NCBI GenBank assembly: GCA_003416985.1
Contig: QVIN01000011.1
Span: 168,648-232,647, forward strand
From: Duganella sp. BJB480
GTDB taxonomy: Bacteria; Pseudomonadota; Gammaproteobacteria; Burkholderiales; Burkholderiaceae_D
Reading direction: 5' to 3'
DNA: 64,000 bases
Shown here piece after piece: positions 18,942 through 26,576 of this stretch. Below the pieces are notes generated by a model. It was not told the origin of the DNA, did not search any database, and saw only the letters and a program-made list of their open reading frames with translations. Position numbers and translations under genes: made by a program. The first letter of the stretch is position 1; the number at the start of each line of letters is the position of its first letter.

Positions 18942-20030
18942 ATGATGTTGAAAACGACTTTGGCCGCTGCATGCGCCACCCTGTTTGCAAGCGCCGCTTT
19001 CGCACAGGTGCCGGCCGGCTATCCCGCCGACTACCAGAAGATCATCGACGGCGCCAAGAAAGAGGGCAAGCTGGTGATCTACGGCGCCACGGACAGCAAG
19101 GCCACCCAGCCGCTGATCAAGGATTTCAACGCGCTCTACCCCGGCATCACCGTCGAATACAACGACATGAACTCCACCGAGGTGTACAACCGCTTCATCT
19201 CAGAAGTGGCGGCCGGCGGCAACACCGCCGACGGCCTGTGGTCCTCCGCGATGGACCTGCAGATGCGCCTGGCCTCCGACGGCTACGCGCTCAAATACAA
19301 ATCGGTCGAGACGTCCAAGATCCCCGGCTGGGCGGTGTGGGACGACCAGGCCTACGGCACCACCTTCGAGCCGGCCGCCATCGTCTACAACAAGCGCCTG
19401 ATGGACGCCAAGGAAGTGCCGCAGACGCACGCCGATTTCGCCAAGCTCATTACGCAGCCCAAATTCAAGGACAAGGTCACCACCTACGACATCGAGAAAT
19501 CCGGCGTCGGCTTCATGTTCATGACCCAGGACGCGCGCGAGAATCCGAAGTTCCTGGATCTGGAAAACGCCTTCGGCATGGCCAAGGTGCGCGTGCAGTC
19601 GTCCACCGGCACCATGATGGAGCGTATCTCGTCGGGCGAGAACCTGATCGGCTACAACGTGCTGGGCTCCTACGCGCTGGTGCGCGCCAAGACCGATCCG
19701 TCGATCGGCGTGGTGCTGCCGAAGGATTACACGCTGGTGCTGTCGCGCGTCTTCTTCATCAACAAGGCCGCCAAGAACGTCAACGCCGCCAAGCTGTGGC
19801 TGGACTACATGCTGTCGCACCGCGGCCAGACCATCATCGCCAACGACTCCAAGCTGTTCGCGATCCGCGCCGACGTCACCGGCGAGACCACGTCGGCGGA
19901 CCTGATCAAGCAGATCGGCAAGGACAACATCAAGCCGGTGCCGGTTCATCCTATCGTGCTGCAATTCCTGGGACCGGCCAAACGCATGGCCTTCCTCAAG
20001 CAGTGGAAAGAAACCGCAGGTAAGAAGTAA
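18942..20030 (+). CDS. ABC importer periplasmic binding protein (FbpA/AfuA superfamily)
   Basis: 362 aa. Signal peptide (KTTLAAACATLFASAAFA) and a type II binding-protein fold with EGKLVIYGATDSKATQPLI, PGITVEYNDMNSTEVYNRF and a C-terminal GPAKRMAFLKQWK. The family covers ferric iron, thiamine, phosphonate and phosphoglycerate carriers. The adjacent Tyr-Tyr pair that binds iron in FbpA is not seen at the expected region (GYNVLGSYALV), so an organic ligand is more likely, in line with TctDE next door. A second ATG at 18945 is equally possible as start. First gene of a three-gene ABC set. Confidence 0.88.
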   Translation: MMLKTTLAAACATLFASAAFAQVPAGYPADYQKIIDGAKKEGKLVIYGATDSKATQPLIKDFNALYPGITVEYNDMNSTEVYNRFISEVAAGGNTADGLWSSAMDLQMRLASDGYALKYKSVETSKIPGWAVWDDQAYGTTFEPAAIVYNKRLMDAKEVPQTHADFAKLITQPKFKDKVTTYDIEKSGVGFMFMTQDARENPKFLDLENAFGMAKVRVQSSTGTMMERISSGENLIGYNVLGSYALVRAKTDPSIGVVLPKDYTLVLSRVFFINKAAKNVNAAKLWLDYMLSHRGQTIIANDSKLFAIRADVTGETTSADLIKQIGKDNIKPVPVHPIVLQFLGPAKRMAFLKQWKETAGKK

Positions 20031-20111
20031 GCAACGTCTCACCCGCCGTAAAACCCGCCCGCCGACCAGCGGGCCGGGTGCCCGCACGCGTACGTACAAA
20101 ACGGAATTCCT

Positions 20112-21887
20112 ATGCAAACTCTGACTCTCTCCGGCTCCGACCGGCGCGGCATCAACTGGACGCGCGGCGTGGTGGTGACGCTGGCCGCCACCGCCATCTT
20201 CCTGCCGCTGCTGCTGATCTTCTACCAAAGCTTTTTGAACGCGCCGTTCTTCATGCCCGCCAAGGAACTGGGGCTGGACGCGTACCGCTTCATCTTCGAG
20301 GATCCCGATTTCTCGGTGGCCTTCAAGAACGCCTTCCTGCTGGCCGCCGGCCTGACCGCCATCGCCGTGCCGCTGGGCGGCATGCTGGCCTTCCTGATGA
20401 TACGCACCGACCTGCCGGGCCGCGGCTTCATCGCGCCGATGCTGCTGGTGCCGATCTTCGTCTCTCCGATGGTGATGGGCTTCGGCTACGTGGTCTCGAT
20501 GGGCCCCGTGGGCTTCTACTCGCTGTGGGCCAAGGACATCCTCGGCTTCATCCCGTGGAATATCTACTCCTTCACCAGCATCGTGGTGATCGCCGGCCTG
20601 ACGCACGTGCCGCACGTCTACCTGTACGCCTCGTCCGCGCTGAAAAGCCTGGGCTCCGACGTCGAGGAGGCGGCCCGCGTGACCGGCGCCTCGCCGCTGC
20701 AGGTGATGTTCAACGTCTCGCTGCCGATGATCACCCCGGCGCTGGCGTATGCGGCGGTGCTGGTGTTCTTCCTCGGCTTCGAGGTGTTCGGCCTGGTGCT
20801 GGTGCTGGGCGACCCGGAGGGCCACCTGGTGCTGGCGACCTACCTGTACAAGCTGACCAACAAACTCGGTACGCCGTCCTACCACCTGATGGCCGCCGTC
20901 GCCGTCTGCCTGGTGATGGTGACGATGCCGCTGGTGATGATCCAGCGCTGGCTGCTCAAGTCGGCCAACAAGTTCGTGTCGATCAAGGGCAAGGGCGCGC
21001 GTTCGAAGTCCATGCCGCTCGGTAAATGGAAATGGCTGGCCTTCGCGCTGATCTTCGGCTGGCTGATGTTCACCATCATCATGCCGATGTCGGGCATCGT
21101 GCTGCGCTCCTTCGTGCAGTACTGGGGCGAGGGCGTCAACCTGCGCGACGTGCTGACGCTGCAGCACTTCCGCGAAATCATGGAGCAGCCGGCGCTGATG
21201 CGCGGCATCCTCAACACCGTGTTGATCGGCGTGATCGGCGGCGCCTTCGCGGTGATCTGTTACTGCGCCATCGCGCTTGCCATGCACCGCAAGCCGGACG
21301 GCGTGACCCGCTTCCTGGACTACAGCGTGCTGGTGCCGCGCGCCGTTCCTGGCCTGCTGGCCGGCCTGTCCTTCCTGTGGGTGTTCCTGTTCGTCCCGAG
21401 CTGGCTCGATGGCATGTTGAAGGGCATGGACAACGGCGTGGCGCTGTGGCTGAGCGAGAACGCGATACCGCTGCTGCGCTCCGTGCGCTCGACCATCTTC
21501 GCCCTGTGGCTGGCGTATTCGGTGGTGTGGCTGGCCTACGGCATGCGCCTGATCTCGACCGCGCTGCTGCAGGTGGGCCCGGAGCTGGAGGAGGCGGCGC
21601 GCGCGGTCGGCGCATCGCGCGGCCAGGTGACGCGCGACGTCACCATCCCGCTGGTCAAGTACGGCCTGCTGGGCGCATGGCTGATGGTGTTCCTGATCTT
21701 CGAGCGTGAGTATTCGACCGGCGTGTACCTGCTCTCGCCGGGCACCGAGGTGATAGGCGCGATGCTGGTGTCGCTGTGGGCCACCGGCTCCACCGACCTG
21801 GTGGCGGCGCTATCGTTCATCAATATTTCGCTGGTGGCCATCGGCCTGGGCGTGGCCCTGCGCTTTGGCGTGAAGCTGCATAACTGA
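20112..21887 (+). CDS. ABC importer permease, fused two-domain type (FbpB-like)
   Basis: 591 aa inner-membrane protein with two BPD-type permease halves, each with about six helices and an EAA loop: DVEEAARVTGASPLQVMFNV in the first half and ELEEAARAVGASRGQVTRDV in the second. The fused form is usual for FbpB/AfuB/PgtB-like systems, so one polypeptide provides the whole channel. It follows the binding protein by 81 bases and precedes the ATPase by 8 bases. Confidence 0.93.
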   Translation: MQTLTLSGSDRRGINWTRGVVVTLAATAIFLPLLLIFYQSFLNAPFFMPAKELGLDAYRFIFEDPDFSVAFKNAFLLAAGLTAIAVPLGGMLAFLMIRTDLPGRGFIAPMLLVPIFVSPMVMGFGYVVSMGPVGFYSLWAKDILGFIPWNIYSFTSIVVIAGLTHVPHVYLYASSALKSLGSDVEEAARVTGASPLQVMFNVSLPMITPALAYAAVLVFFLGFEVFGLVLVLGDPEGHLVLATYLYKLTNKLGTPSYHLMAAVAVCLVMVTMPLVMIQRWLLKSANKFVSIKGKGARSKSMPLGKWKWLAFALIFGWLMFTIIMPMSGIVLRSFVQYWGEGVNLRDVLTLQHFREIMEQPALMRGILNTVLIGVIGGAFAVICYCAIALAMHRKPDGVTRFLDYSVLVPRAVPGLLAGLSFLWVFLFVPSWLDGMLKGMDNGVALWLSENAIPLLRSVRSTIFALWLAYSVVWLAYGMRLISTALLQVGPELEEAARAVGASRGQVTRDVTIPLVKYGLLGAWLMVFLIFEREYSTGVYLLSPGTEVIGAMLVSLWATGSTDLVAALSFINISLVAIGLGVALRFGVKLHN

Positions 21888-21913
21888 TAAAAATTATGAA
21901 ACGAGACCTCATC

Positions 21914-22984
21914 ATGAATGAACTGACCGTCAACGACCTGCATCTGGACTACGGCACCGGCACCCACGCCAACCAGATTCTGAAGGGCGTGTCCATGCAC
22001 CTGCAAAAGGGCGAAGTGGTGGCGCTGCTGGGGCCTTCGGGCAGCGGCAAGACCACGCTGCTGCGCGCCGTGGCGGGACTGGAAAGCCCGAAGCGGGGCA
22101 CCATCTCCATCGGCGACCGCAATGTGTTCGACGGCGCGAAAAACTTCGAGATGGCGGCCGAGCACCGCAACCTGGGGCTGGTGTTCCAGTCCTACGCGCT
22201 GTGGCCGCACAAGACGGTGTTCGACAACGTCGCCTATGGCCTCAAGCTGCGCAAGATGGGCGCCACCGAGATCAAGGACAAAGTCGCCGACGTGCTGAAG
22301 AACCTGGGCCTGGGCCACCTGGCCGAGCGCTTCCCGCACCAGCTGTCGGGCGGCCAGCAGCAGCGCGTGGCGATCGCCCGTGCGCTGGTGTACAACCCGC
22401 CGGTGATCCTGCTGGACGAGCCGCTGTCCAACCTGGACGCCAAGCTGCGCGAGGAGGCGCGCGCCTTCCTGCGCGAGCTGATCGTGCGACTGGGCCTGTC
22501 GGCGCTGATGGTCACGCACGACCAGGCCGAGGCGATGGCGATCTCGGACCGCATCCTGCTGCTCAACAACGGCAAGATCGAGCAGCAAGGCACGCCGCAA
22601 AGCATGTACGAAACGCCGGACACGCTGTTCACCGCCGAATTCATGGGCAGTAACAACCGCCTGCCGGCCAAGGTGGTGCAGCGCGACGGCGCCAACGTGA
22701 CGCTGTCTGTGGGCTCCACGCCGCTGCGTGGCACCGCGCGCGGCGCCGGCGGCGGCGAGCCGTCGACCATCATCCGCGTGGAGGAAGTGAAGATCAGCGC
22801 GACGCCGGTGGAGAACGCGATCGAGCTGCCGCTGCTGACCTGCATGTACCTGGGCGACCGCTTCGAGTGCCTGTTCAAGAGCGAGGACGGACCGGAGATG
22901 AGTTTGCGCGCCTACTCCAAGTACAAGCTGGAAGCAGGCAGGTACTGGCTGCAGATGCCGGCCGATAAACTCTGGGTGTTCTGA
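21914..22984 (+). CDS. ABC importer ATP-binding protein (FbpC/PotA-like)
   Basis: 356 aa cytoplasmic ATPase. Walker A GPSGSGKT (40-47), signature LSGGQ (144-148), Walker B ILLDEP (165-170), D-loop SNLDAKLRE and H-loop Met-Val-Thr-His, then a C-terminal TOBE regulatory domain (about 245-350). The start at 21914 (MNELTVNDL) places the ABC domain as in relatives; an ATG six codons upstream at 21896 is possible and neither has a strong ribosome binding site. Last gene of the importer operon, ended by a bidirectional terminator. Confidence 0.93.
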   Translation: MNELTVNDLHLDYGTGTHANQILKGVSMHLQKGEVVALLGPSGSGKTTLLRAVAGLESPKRGTISIGDRNVFDGAKNFEMAAEHRNLGLVFQSYALWPHKTVFDNVAYGLKLRKMGATEIKDKVADVLKNLGLGHLAERFPHQLSGGQQQRVAIARALVYNPPVILLDEPLSNLDAKLREEARAFLRELIVRLGLSALMVTHDQAEAMAISDRILLLNNGKIEQQGTPQSMYETPDTLFTAEFMGSNNRLPAKVVQRDGANVTLSVGSTPLRGTARGAGGGEPSTIIRVEEVKISATPVENAIELPLLTCMYLGDRFECLFKSEDGPEMSLRAYSKYKLEAGRYWLQMPADKLWVF

Positions 22985-22998
22985 CGGTTTAAAAAAAA

Positions 22999-23037
22999 GC
23001 CCCCATCGGCACTGGTGCCTATGGGGGCTTTTTTTAT
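22999..23037. terminator. Bidirectional rho-independent terminator
   Basis: A strong stem (GCCCCCATCGGCA paired with TGCCTATGGGGGC, 22999-23028) is flanked by an A-run on the left (22991-22998) and a T-run on the right (23029-23035). It serves the ABC operon on the plus strand and the outer-membrane protein gene on the minus strand. Confidence 0.92.
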
Positions 23038-23047
23038 TTGCGCGAGC

Positions 23048-23605
23048 TTAGAAGCTGTAACGTACGCCAGCCGAGAACATGTCGGCCTTGATGTTGGCCG
23101 AACCGTCTTTGGCGACCTTGCCGAAGTTTTCGTATTCAGCTATGAAGCTTACTTGCTTGTTCAGCACGAACGCTGCGCCAACGCTGATGTACGGGGTGGT
23201 GCGGTTGTCGGTGCCCGAGTCGGTGAAACGGCCGTAGGTGGCGGTCAGTTTTTCGTGGGCGGCTGCGATACCCAGTTTGCCGAACAACGAGAACTGTTCG
23301 TTCAGTGGCAGGGTGCCGGTGGCTGCGACGTAGAACGCCGACGGCTTCGAGCTGATCGATGCGCCGTTGCCGGAAACCGTCACTTCGCGCAGGTCTGCAT
23401 AGCCGATTTCGGCGCCGAAGTTTTTGTTGTAGTTGAAACCGCCTACCAGCTTGTATGCGGTAGCGCTTTCCTTGAACGAAGCCGAACCGACGTCCGCTTT
23501 TTGTTCCGCGCGGCCGATGTTGCCGCCGACGTAGTAGCCTTCAGCCTGAACTGCCAGTGGAGCTGCCAGGGCGGCGATCATTGCGAATACGGTGATTTGT
23601 TTCAT
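23048..23605 (-). CDS. Small outer-membrane beta-barrel protein
   Basis: 185 aa. Signal peptide (MKQITVFAMIAALAAPLAVQA) and an eight-strand-type barrel pattern with aromatic girdle residues (EGYYVGGNIG, YKLVGGFNYN, FGAEIGYADL) ending ADMFSAGVRYSF with the terminal Phe needed for outer-membrane assembly. Resembles OmpA/opacity-type barrels (OMP_b-brl). The start at 23605 has AGGAA 8 bases upstream. It is divergent from the APE cluster across 23606-23987 and shares a terminator with the ABC operon. Specific role not known. Confidence 0.85.
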   Translation of the reverse strand: MKQITVFAMIAALAAPLAVQAEGYYVGGNIGRAEQKADVGSASFKESATAYKLVGGFNYNKNFGAEIGYADLREVTVSGNGASISSKPSAFYVAATGTLPLNEQFSLFGKLGIAAAHEKLTATYGRFTDSGTDNRTTPYISVGAAFVLNKQVSFIAEYENFGKVAKDGSANIKADMFSAGVRYSF

Positions 23606-23987
23606 TATTTTTGTTCCTGAAGTGGCTAAAATGCGAAGCGGAACAAGCGGCATGTACCGGCCGTTTCGTTTCGCGGGAGCAACATTATACAGTTTGATAC
23701 TAAATCCTGCAAGTTGCCCCTGGCATGCGGGCTGGAAGCCGTATTTTCGCTTCCTATCGTCCCCGCTTACTTCTGCTAAAAAAAGTGATCTTTGGAGAGA
23801 ATCCACCCTGTCAATTGCACAAAAGTTGGGAGAAATAGATAAAATTGTTGCTCTAAGTCTATTTGTTTGCGCTGGGTGCAAGAACTGTCGTTTATAATTT
23901 GAAAAGTACGTCGGCTGGCATTTCTGCGGCATGTGAGCATGAGGTCGTACCTTTTTTCAATCTCAAAGCTCTGGATTATTTGATAAC
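23606..23987. other. Divergent intergenic region before the APE cluster
   Basis: 382 bases without a supported gene, clearly more AT-rich than the surroundings. It should contain promoters for the outer-membrane protein (minus) and for the APE operon (plus). A TATAAT at 23893-23898, about 90 bases before apeC, is a possible -10 for the cluster, with no good -35 at normal spacing. No clear operator dyad was found. Confidence 0.5.
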
Positions 23988-24719
23988 ATGCGTACGAACG
24001 GTGTCAGTTTTTCTATTTCCCGCCACGCGGCGTGGGCGCCGGGACTGTCCGGCCCCGAAGCCTGGGAACGCTGGGCGCAGACGCCGTTTGCGATCCAGGC
24101 GGGCGCGGAGCCGGGCGTCCAGGCGATGCCGGCGATGCTGCGCCGCCGCGCCGGATTTCTCGGTAAGATGGCGCTGGAAGTGGCATACCAATGTCTCGAC
24201 GGCCGCACCGATATCCCCACGATCTTCTGCTCTCGCCACGGCGAGGTCGCGCGTTCGCTGGAGTTGTTGAGCGATCTGGCGCGCGGCGAGCCGTTGTCGC
24301 CGACGGCGTTCAGCATGTCGGTGCATAACGCCATCGCCGGGCTGCTGAGCATTGCCCGCGGCGACCGCGCCAATCAACTGGCGCTGGCCGCCGGCGCCGC
24401 CACCATCGAGCATGCCGTCATCGAGGCCTGCGGCCTGATGGCGGACGGCGCGTCCCAGGTGCTGCTGGTGGCCTGCGATTGCCCCTTGCCGGAGTTGTTT
24501 GCGCCGTTCCAGGATTGCGAAGAACAGCCGTATGCGTGGGCGTGGCTGCTGACGCCAGCGGCGGACGATGCGATATCGCTGAACTGGACCGCGAGCGCCG
24601 AGCCGCCGTCGGCCGGCATGCCGGGCGGCCTGGAAGTGGCGCGCTTCCAGCTGCGCGGTGCGCGGCTGCTGGAGCGCTGCGATGGGCGCCTGCGCTGGAG
24701 CTGGAGCCGCGATGCGTGA
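23988..24719 (+). CDS. apeC: Aryl polyene KS chain-length-factor subunit (ApeC-like)
   Basis: 243 aa, beta-ketoacyl synthase N-terminal-like fold without an active-site Cys. Conserved CLF-type stretches are SPTAFSMSVHNAIAGLLSIA and LALAAGAATIEHAVIEACG. In characterised APE systems ApeC pairs with the ketosynthase ApeO to elongate the polyene; the matching KS is at 36724. It is the first gene of the plus-strand APE operon and overlaps the next gene by 8 bases. The assignment rests on this motif and on the full cluster around it. Confidence 0.85.
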   Translation: MRTNGVSFSISRHAAWAPGLSGPEAWERWAQTPFAIQAGAEPGVQAMPAMLRRRAGFLGKMALEVAYQCLDGRTDIPTIFCSRHGEVARSLELLSDLARGEPLSPTAFSMSVHNAIAGLLSIARGDRANQLALAAGAATIEHAVIEACGLMADGASQVLLVACDCPLPELFAPFQDCEEQPYAWAWLLTPAADDAISLNWTASAEPPSAGMPGGLEVARFQLRGARLLERCDGRLRWSWSRDA

Positions 24720-25497
24720 CGGGCTGCCGGCCACGCTGTCGCGGTACTGGCGCGTGTTCGCCACGGGATTGAGTTTTCTGGTGTTCGGTGTTGGCGGCTT
24801 GCTGTTGCGGGTGCTGGTGTTCCCGGCGCTGAACGTGGTGGTGCGCCAGCCGGAGCGGCGCGTGACGGCGGCGCGCACGGTGATACGGCGGGCCTTTCGC
24901 AGCTATGTGGATTTGATGCGCGCGCTGGGCGCGCTGCGTTACGATATACGCGGCGTGGAGAAGCTGGACCGTGGCGGCCTGCTGATACTGGCAAACCATC
25001 CGACGTTGATCGACACCGTGTTCCTGATGGCCTTCGTGAAGAACGCCGATTGCATCGTCAAGGGAGCGCTGTGGAACAACCCGTTCACGCGCGGACCTGT
25101 GCGCGCGGCGGGCTACATCAACAACGAGGGCGGGGCGGAACTGGTGGACGATTGCATCGCCTCTCTGCGGCGCGGCAATAACCTGATCGTGTTCCCGGAA
25201 GGGACGCGCACGCCGGCCAACGGCGTGATCAGCATGAAGCGCGGCGCGGCCAACATCGCGGTGCGCGGCGCGCGCGACATGACGCCGGTGCTGATCCGCT
25301 GCGAGCCGGCCACGCTGGGCAAGGGCGACAAGTGGTGGCGCGTGCCGCCGCGCCGCGTGTCGATCAGCATCGAGGTCCAGGACGACCTGGAAGTGGCGGC
25401 ATTCACCGAGGGGGCGGCCAGCGATGTGATGGCGGCGCGCCAGTTGACTGAATTTTTACAGAACTATTTTACCGGGAAGTGCCAAAACCATGCTTGA
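24712..25497 (+). CDS. apeD: PlsC-type acyltransferase of the APE cluster (ApeD-like)
   Basis: 261 aa membrane-associated 1-acylglycerol-phosphate acyltransferase-like protein. N-terminal hydrophobic helix (about 17-40), HxxxxD motif NHPTLID (His96, Asp101), VFPEGTR acceptor motif and a C-terminal substrate region. In APE systems it is thought to help build the lipid carrying the polyene. The start at 24712 overlaps the apeC stop; longer upstream openings are within apeC. It overlaps the first ACP gene by 8 bases. Confidence 0.87.
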   Translation: MRDGLPATLSRYWRVFATGLSFLVFGVGGLLLRVLVFPALNVVVRQPERRVTAARTVIRRAFRSYVDLMRALGALRYDIRGVEKLDRGGLLILANHPTLIDTVFLMAFVKNADCIVKGALWNNPFTRGPVRAAGYINNEGGAELVDDCIASLRRGNNLIVFPEGTRTPANGVISMKRGAANIAVRGARDMTPVLIRCEPATLGKGDKWWRVPPRRVSISIEVQDDLEVAAFTEGAASDVMAARQLTEFLQNYFTGKCQNHA

Positions 25498-25744
25498 ACT
25501 GGAAGTGAAAGAACTGATCATCGATGTGCTGCAGCTGGAGGACATCACGCCCGCCGATATCGATAGCGCGGCGCCGCTGTTCGTCGAAGGCCTCGGCCTG
25601 GATTCGATCGACGCGCTGGAACTGGGCGTCGCCTTGCAGAAGAAGTACGGGATTTCGCTGTCCGCCGATTCGGAGGACACCCGGCGCCATTTCGCCTCGG
25701 TGCAGGCGCTGGCGGCGATGATCGATAGCCATAGAAAGAAATAA
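25490..25744 (+). CDS. apeE: Acyl carrier protein 1 of the APE cluster
   Basis: 84 aa ACP, acidic, with the phosphopantetheine site GLGLDSIDALELG (Ser39). Carries starter or growing polyene as a thioester. It overlaps apeD and is followed 11 bases later by a second ACP. Two ACPs are typical of APE clusters. Which one takes the aryl starter cannot be read from sequence. Activation is expected by the PPTase at 41417. Confidence 0.92.
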   Translation: MLELEVKELIIDVLQLEDITPADIDSAAPLFVEGLGLDSIDALELGVALQKKYGISLSADSEDTRRHFASVQALAAMIDSHRKK

Positions 25745-25755
25745 GGGAGCTGCAC

Positions 25756-26025
25756 ATGATTGATTTGAACGACATGAGCAAAGACCAGTTGCAGATCTGG
25801 GTGGTCGATCTGCTGGCCGAGATGTTTGAACTCGACAAGGCCGACCTGAGCGCCGGCTCGAACCTGTACTCGGACCTGGACATCGACAGCATCGACGCGG
25901 TCGACCTGGCGGTGAAGCTCAAGCAGCTGACCGGCAAGCGCTTGCAGCCGGAAGTGTTCAAGACCATCCGCACCATCGGCGACGTGGTCGACGCGCTGGC
26001 GGGCATGACGGAGCAGGCGGCGTAA
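25756..26025 (+). CDS. apeF: Acyl carrier protein 2 of the APE cluster
   Basis: 89 aa ACP with the site LDIDSIDAVDL (Ser45), conserved helices II and III (VKLKQLTGKRLQPEVFKTI) and a GGAGC ribosome binding site. It differs clearly from the first ACP, so the two probably meet different partners within the pathway. Confidence 0.92.
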   Translation: MIDLNDMSKDQLQIWVVDLLAEMFELDKADLSAGSNLYSDLDIDSIDAVDLAVKLKQLTGKRLQPEVFKTIRTIGDVVDALAGMTEQAA

Positions 26026-26030
26026 GTACG

Positions 26031-26576
26031 ATGCCGATGACTGTCCTGACGGTGGCGGTGACGCTGCTGTATCCATTGGCGATCTGGTTCGGGCATGGAC
26101 AGGTGGAGCCGCGCTGGCTGGCCGGCCTGCTGTTGCTGGCCGTGGCCACGCGCCTGCCCGCGCTCAGGTTGAGCGGCGTCGCGCGCTGGTCGGCTGCGGG
26201 CGCGCTGGTGCTGATGGCGTGCGCGGTCTGGAGCAATCTGCTGCTGCCTTTGAAGCTGTATCCGGTGCTGGTCAATGCGGCGCTGCTGGCGGGTTTCGGC
26301 TACAGCCTGGCGACGCCGATGTCGGCGGTCGAGCGCATGGCGCGCCTGCGCGGCGATGACTTCCCGCCGGTGGCGCAAGCCTATATGCGCAAGGTGACGC
26401 AGGTGTGGTGCGGCTTTTTTGTCGTCAACGGCCTGATCGCCTTCGCCACCGCGCTGTGGATGTCGGAGGCCGTTTGGTCGCTGTACACCGGCGTGATCTC
26501 GTACGGGTTGATGGCGTTGCTGTTCGGCGGCGAGTATCTGGTGCGCCTGCGTTTCAAGCGTCTGCATCATGTCTGA
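26031..26576 (+). CDS. apeG: Integral membrane protein of the APE cluster (ApeG-like, COG4648)
   Basis: 181 aa with about five hydrophobic helices (VLTVAVTLLYPLAIWFG, LAGLLLLAVATRLPAL, AGALVLMACAVWSNLLLPL and two C-terminal ones). Contains the family segment CGFFVVNGLIAFATALWM. Members of this family occur almost only in APE-type clusters; the function is unknown, with membrane anchoring of the synthesis complex a common suggestion. It overlaps the ligase gene by 8 bases. Confidence 0.82.
   Translation: MPMTVLTVAVTLLYPLAIWFGHGQVEPRWLAGLLLLAVATRLPALRLSGVARWSAAGALVLMACAVWSNLLLPLKLYPVLVNAALLAGFGYSLATPMSAVERMARLRGDDFPPVAQAYMRKVTQVWCGFFVVNGLIAFATALWMSEAVWSLYTGVISYGLMALLFGGEYLVRLRFKRLHHV

Noticed and set aside
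18942-22984. Ferric iron FbpABC importer
   Set aside because: The fold matches, but the iron-binding Tyr-Tyr pair was not seen and the genes sit with TctDE and a porin, which favours an organic anion.
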